64,000 nucleotides of DNA from Symsagittifera roscoffensis (Eukaryota; Xenacoelomorpha; Acoela; Convolutidae): NCBI RefSeq assembly GCF_963678635.1, contig NC_087063.1, positions 33,540,682-33,604,681 on the forward strand, given 5' to 3'. Each line of letters opens with the position of its first letter. Position 1 is the first letter of the stretch. The position numbers were made by a program, and so were the translations under genes. Positions 61,253-64,000 of this stretch are shown here, in pieces. The notes below the pieces were generated by a model. That model searched no databases, was not told the DNA's origin, and was given only the letters and a program-made list of their open reading frames with translations.

Positions 61253-64000
61253 GTCGATTAGACACCAGACAACAGAAACGAACCCCCGCCATTTATCCAA
61301 GAATTCGTCATCATCATCGCAGCAATTCGCACAATGAACATCAGCAGCAGATGTAATTCGCTGCCCGTCTCTATCAATACTAGAACTGTGATGGATCAAA
61401 AACCAATAGACTTCTCTAAAAACTATCTCTTCAAAGGTGCCGGGAACCTTAATAGCTTATCTGAATTTACAGTCAGAGAAATTGTTACTGATCATTTTGA
61501 TGAATGTTTGTAGTGGCCTTAAAGTTGTGTAGTCCAAAGAAAATTAGTGTATCCAATGCTTGGAATAGTTTTTAACGGAGAGCTTGGGTTCAGACTTGCT
61601 TATTGTCATTTAATTGAAAGTAGCACCCTGAGTAGTGCGTGAATCACTTGGTAGCTCGCGTAATTCGCTAGCCCGAGCTATCGAGATTAGTCGGTATATA
61701 CATGTGCAACTGAAAGAATAGGTAGCTCATCTTCAAGCAATCGGTAGCTCGACACAACTGGGAACGATAAAAAACAGCAGACATAAGGAAATAAACAAAT
61801 AATAACACAAGGATAGCTTGTGTTATAGTATGAACTTTCTCTTTTTTCCAACCTAAGTCGCAAATATTGTTGCGATGCAATTTTTGAGACAAAATGTGTT
61901 CATGTCAAATTTGATCCAGCTATTAGGTACAGCCAATGCTAAGGATATTAACACAGACCAATATATTACAAATAGCACTTTAGCTTCAAGGTATCATGGA
62001 TCTGTAGCGTAGATGTAGGGTAGCAGAACAGCAGCAAAATAAGAGGGTTCAAACCTGGGTAGGGGCGGCTGTTTTTAATGAACTTTTTCGTATAGTAGTT
62101 AAAATGCGTACGCTCTTTAAGTTGAGGCATGTTAGTTGGTAAATTTCTTATTTTTTCAAATTTACTGCTAATGCGTCATAATTGGCGAGCGTCGCTTAAG
62201 AAATTTTGTAGACAGAATTTTACTCATTCAGTTTTCCAAGTAGCGTTATCGGTCATATTTTTGCTTGTGTATGCGAAGTACAACTTCGCTTCTGTCAATA
62301 GATTGAATTATAACGCTGTCTCAGATTAAATGATCTCAGATTACGCTGTAAAATAGTAAAAACAAAAAGGCGTAAGAAATCGAGGTTCGCATTAAGTCTT
62401 TAACTAGAAAACAGATATGAAAAATTGCAGTGCTATTCATGCTGTGCTATTTTTGAATGATCAATAGCAACGTTAATATTTCATACTCTTGCCTAAAAAA
62501 TAAGCATTTTGCTTTGATTCGTTTCACATAGTTTCTGTCCATTGATGAGAAACTTTTAATCTCAGAAAGCATTTGGCACAATTAATCACAACGTTCTATT
62601 AAACTTATTACGTTGCTTACATATTACAAGGATTTCGAAGAAAAGGTAACTAATTTTTGGAAAGTTATCCAAGTGAGCGGAAAGAATGTTAAGCATAGGA
62701 TTGAAATTTCAGGCGGTAAATTAGTTTGTTTTGTATGCCTCAAGGCTCCATATTAGAGCCACTGCTTTCTCTCCCGACTTTCGAAGAAAGTAATAAATAT
62801 ATATGCTCGGGGTGGTTTTTTTATACATCATTTCTCAAAAATATTTCACTACGGGGATCAAACCAGGGAACTTCGTTGTCCCAGGAGGGACGCGCTCACC
62901 ACTAGACATCCTGACTTAAAGATGGCCGTGAAATGATAACTAAAATACAAACGTGACTATAAGAGCGCTGTGATACTTTTATGCTGATTTAGGCGCATAG
63001 CGAATTATATCGCACCACAAAATTGTTCCAAATTCAATTGAGGTAAATCGACCAATTGAACTAATTGGTCCGATTAATTCCATACACGACTCTTTCAGCT
63101 GGAAATTCATAGTTTGTCAATATTTCATTTAAAAAAACTATTCGAGAACAGTTTATGGACAGTCGGAACATTCAGGACTTTGCCCTAATACGAGCAGTCT
63201 TGCTTTTTTTAATATCAACGATATGCTTGATGCATGCCAAATTTCAAATGTTTTTTTTTCGCTGATAATACTACATTTTTAAAATCTTGCTGGAGTAGTA
63301 ATGGGCTTGGAAAAAATGATTAAATTAGCCTTGAATGGTTCAGTATATTCGATGAAATTTAAATCGGGATAAGTTAAGTTCCCATTTGAATCGGGTTGAA
63401 TCGGGTCAATATTCTTAAAAATGATAAATTCATCAATATTTGGTTCTTTTTGTAGATAATAAACTCGAATTCCGTGCACGCTCTTTAAAAAAAGTTGCTG
63501 TAAAGTATCTCGAATTTGTTGAATTTTGTATAAGGGTGAACTATTATGCAATACAGGCTTAATATGTATGGAAATACCTCTAATTATAACTTTAAAAACG
63601 TCGATTTTTTACTATTAAAGAACAAAAAGTGACATCATCAGATATTTCATGGAAACAAATCAGTTGCACAGCTAAAAAAAGTGTTCAAATTGACGTGCTT
63701 GGTTTGAGCGAGTTTTCTAGTAAGCGCTTCACTCGTGTATCAGCTGTTTTTAATTTAAAAAAACTAGAGGACAAATACCTGCCATTTTTATAGTTAAAGC
63801 CAAATTGTTGGCAATATTGATGATCTTGAGCAGTTTTAAATGGTCGAAAACGAAAGCATTTTAGGGTGACTAGTTTTGTAGAAACTGTTTTTACGTGTGG
63901 AAATCAGGGTAATCAGATGAAGTTCTACGTCAAAATGAGCAGTCTAAGATTAATTAATTTCGTTCGGATTCGTTGACCGAAAAGATATTGACCACAATTT
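61253..64000. other. Gene-free end of copy 2
   Basis: AT-rich counterpart of 37609-40651, with the two tRNA-like stretches (62004-62056 plus, 62845-62912 minus) and the empty site of the 216-bp MITE near 63040-63080. About 60 bp of copy 1 (near 40260-40315) is absent near 63663. No gene seen. Confidence 0.6.

Larger units (their letters stand above)
53298..64000 (+). repeat. Large direct duplication, copy 2 (continues past window)
   Basis: Begins at the same TAGATGTGTAAAAATTG as 26258 and follows copy 1 to the window end. It lacks the minus-strand LINE and the 216-bp MITE. Contents: TLCD4 intron and last exon, hAT-type MITE, repeat C copies, and the His/Gln-rich gene. It joins directly to the NPHP4 sequence on its left. 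Confidence 0.95.

Overview
This is animal (invertebrate metazoan) nuclear DNA. The evidence is spliced genes with kilobase introns and GT/AG borders, a TLC-domain membrane protein gene, an intronless beta-tubulin gene, a nephrocystin-4 (cilium transition-zone) sequence, and a dense load of LTR, non-LTR and hAT-type elements. Host DNA is AT-rich (about one third GC by eye). The elements at 1-14986 and 27912-31187 are clearly GC-richer. I cannot name the phylum from the sequence alone.

Layout. (1) 1-14986: the 3' part of a very large Ty3/Gypsy-like LTR retroelement. It carries pol (RT, RNase H, integrase; 5' end outside the window), then an overlapping macro-domain-like ORF, then an intergenic stretch with a strong splice acceptor. 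A cassette of large proteins follows: a coiled-coil plus SGNH-hydrolase protein broken by one TAA, and a 2134-codon reading frame broken by one TAG. A polypurine tract and a predicted 305-bp 3' LTR close the element. (2) 14987-22230: gene-free DNA, a fragment of another transposon protein, and a CR1-like LINE with an SGNH-like leading ORF, a PHD-type ORF1, a broken endonuclease-RT ORF2 and an (ACT)n tail. (3) 23145-33201: a four-exon TLCD4/TMEM56-like gene whose third intron holds nested repeats and a GC-rich minus-strand LINE (27912-31187) with a 22-bp target duplication. (4) 35746-37608: a three-exon gene for a His/Gln/Asn/Arg-rich coiled-coil protein. (5) 42781-44148: divergent beta-tubulin. 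(6) 44680-45424: two nested hAT-type MITEs, each with a perfect 8-bp target duplication. (7) about 47840-50287: a decayed LINE. (8) 51093-53297 (minus): the C-terminal half of NPHP4 in one exon, with an in-frame stop. (9) 53298-64000: a second, direct copy of 26258-about 40651. It includes the last TLCD4 exon and the whole His/Gln-rich gene, but lacks the minus-strand LINE and one MITE.

How it fits together. The two block copies serve as a filled-site/empty-site comparison: a LINE and a 216-bp MITE are present in copy 1 and absent from copy 2, while one hAT-type element is in both. Copy 2 starts exactly where the NPHP4 coding sequence stops. It is therefore either a segmental duplication that broke NPHP4 or an assembly join of two haplotypes. 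The most novel item is the retroelement's post-pol cassette. It encodes a macro-like fold, an SGNH esterase-like domain and two large unassigned proteins, with no membrane segment that would suggest an envelope.
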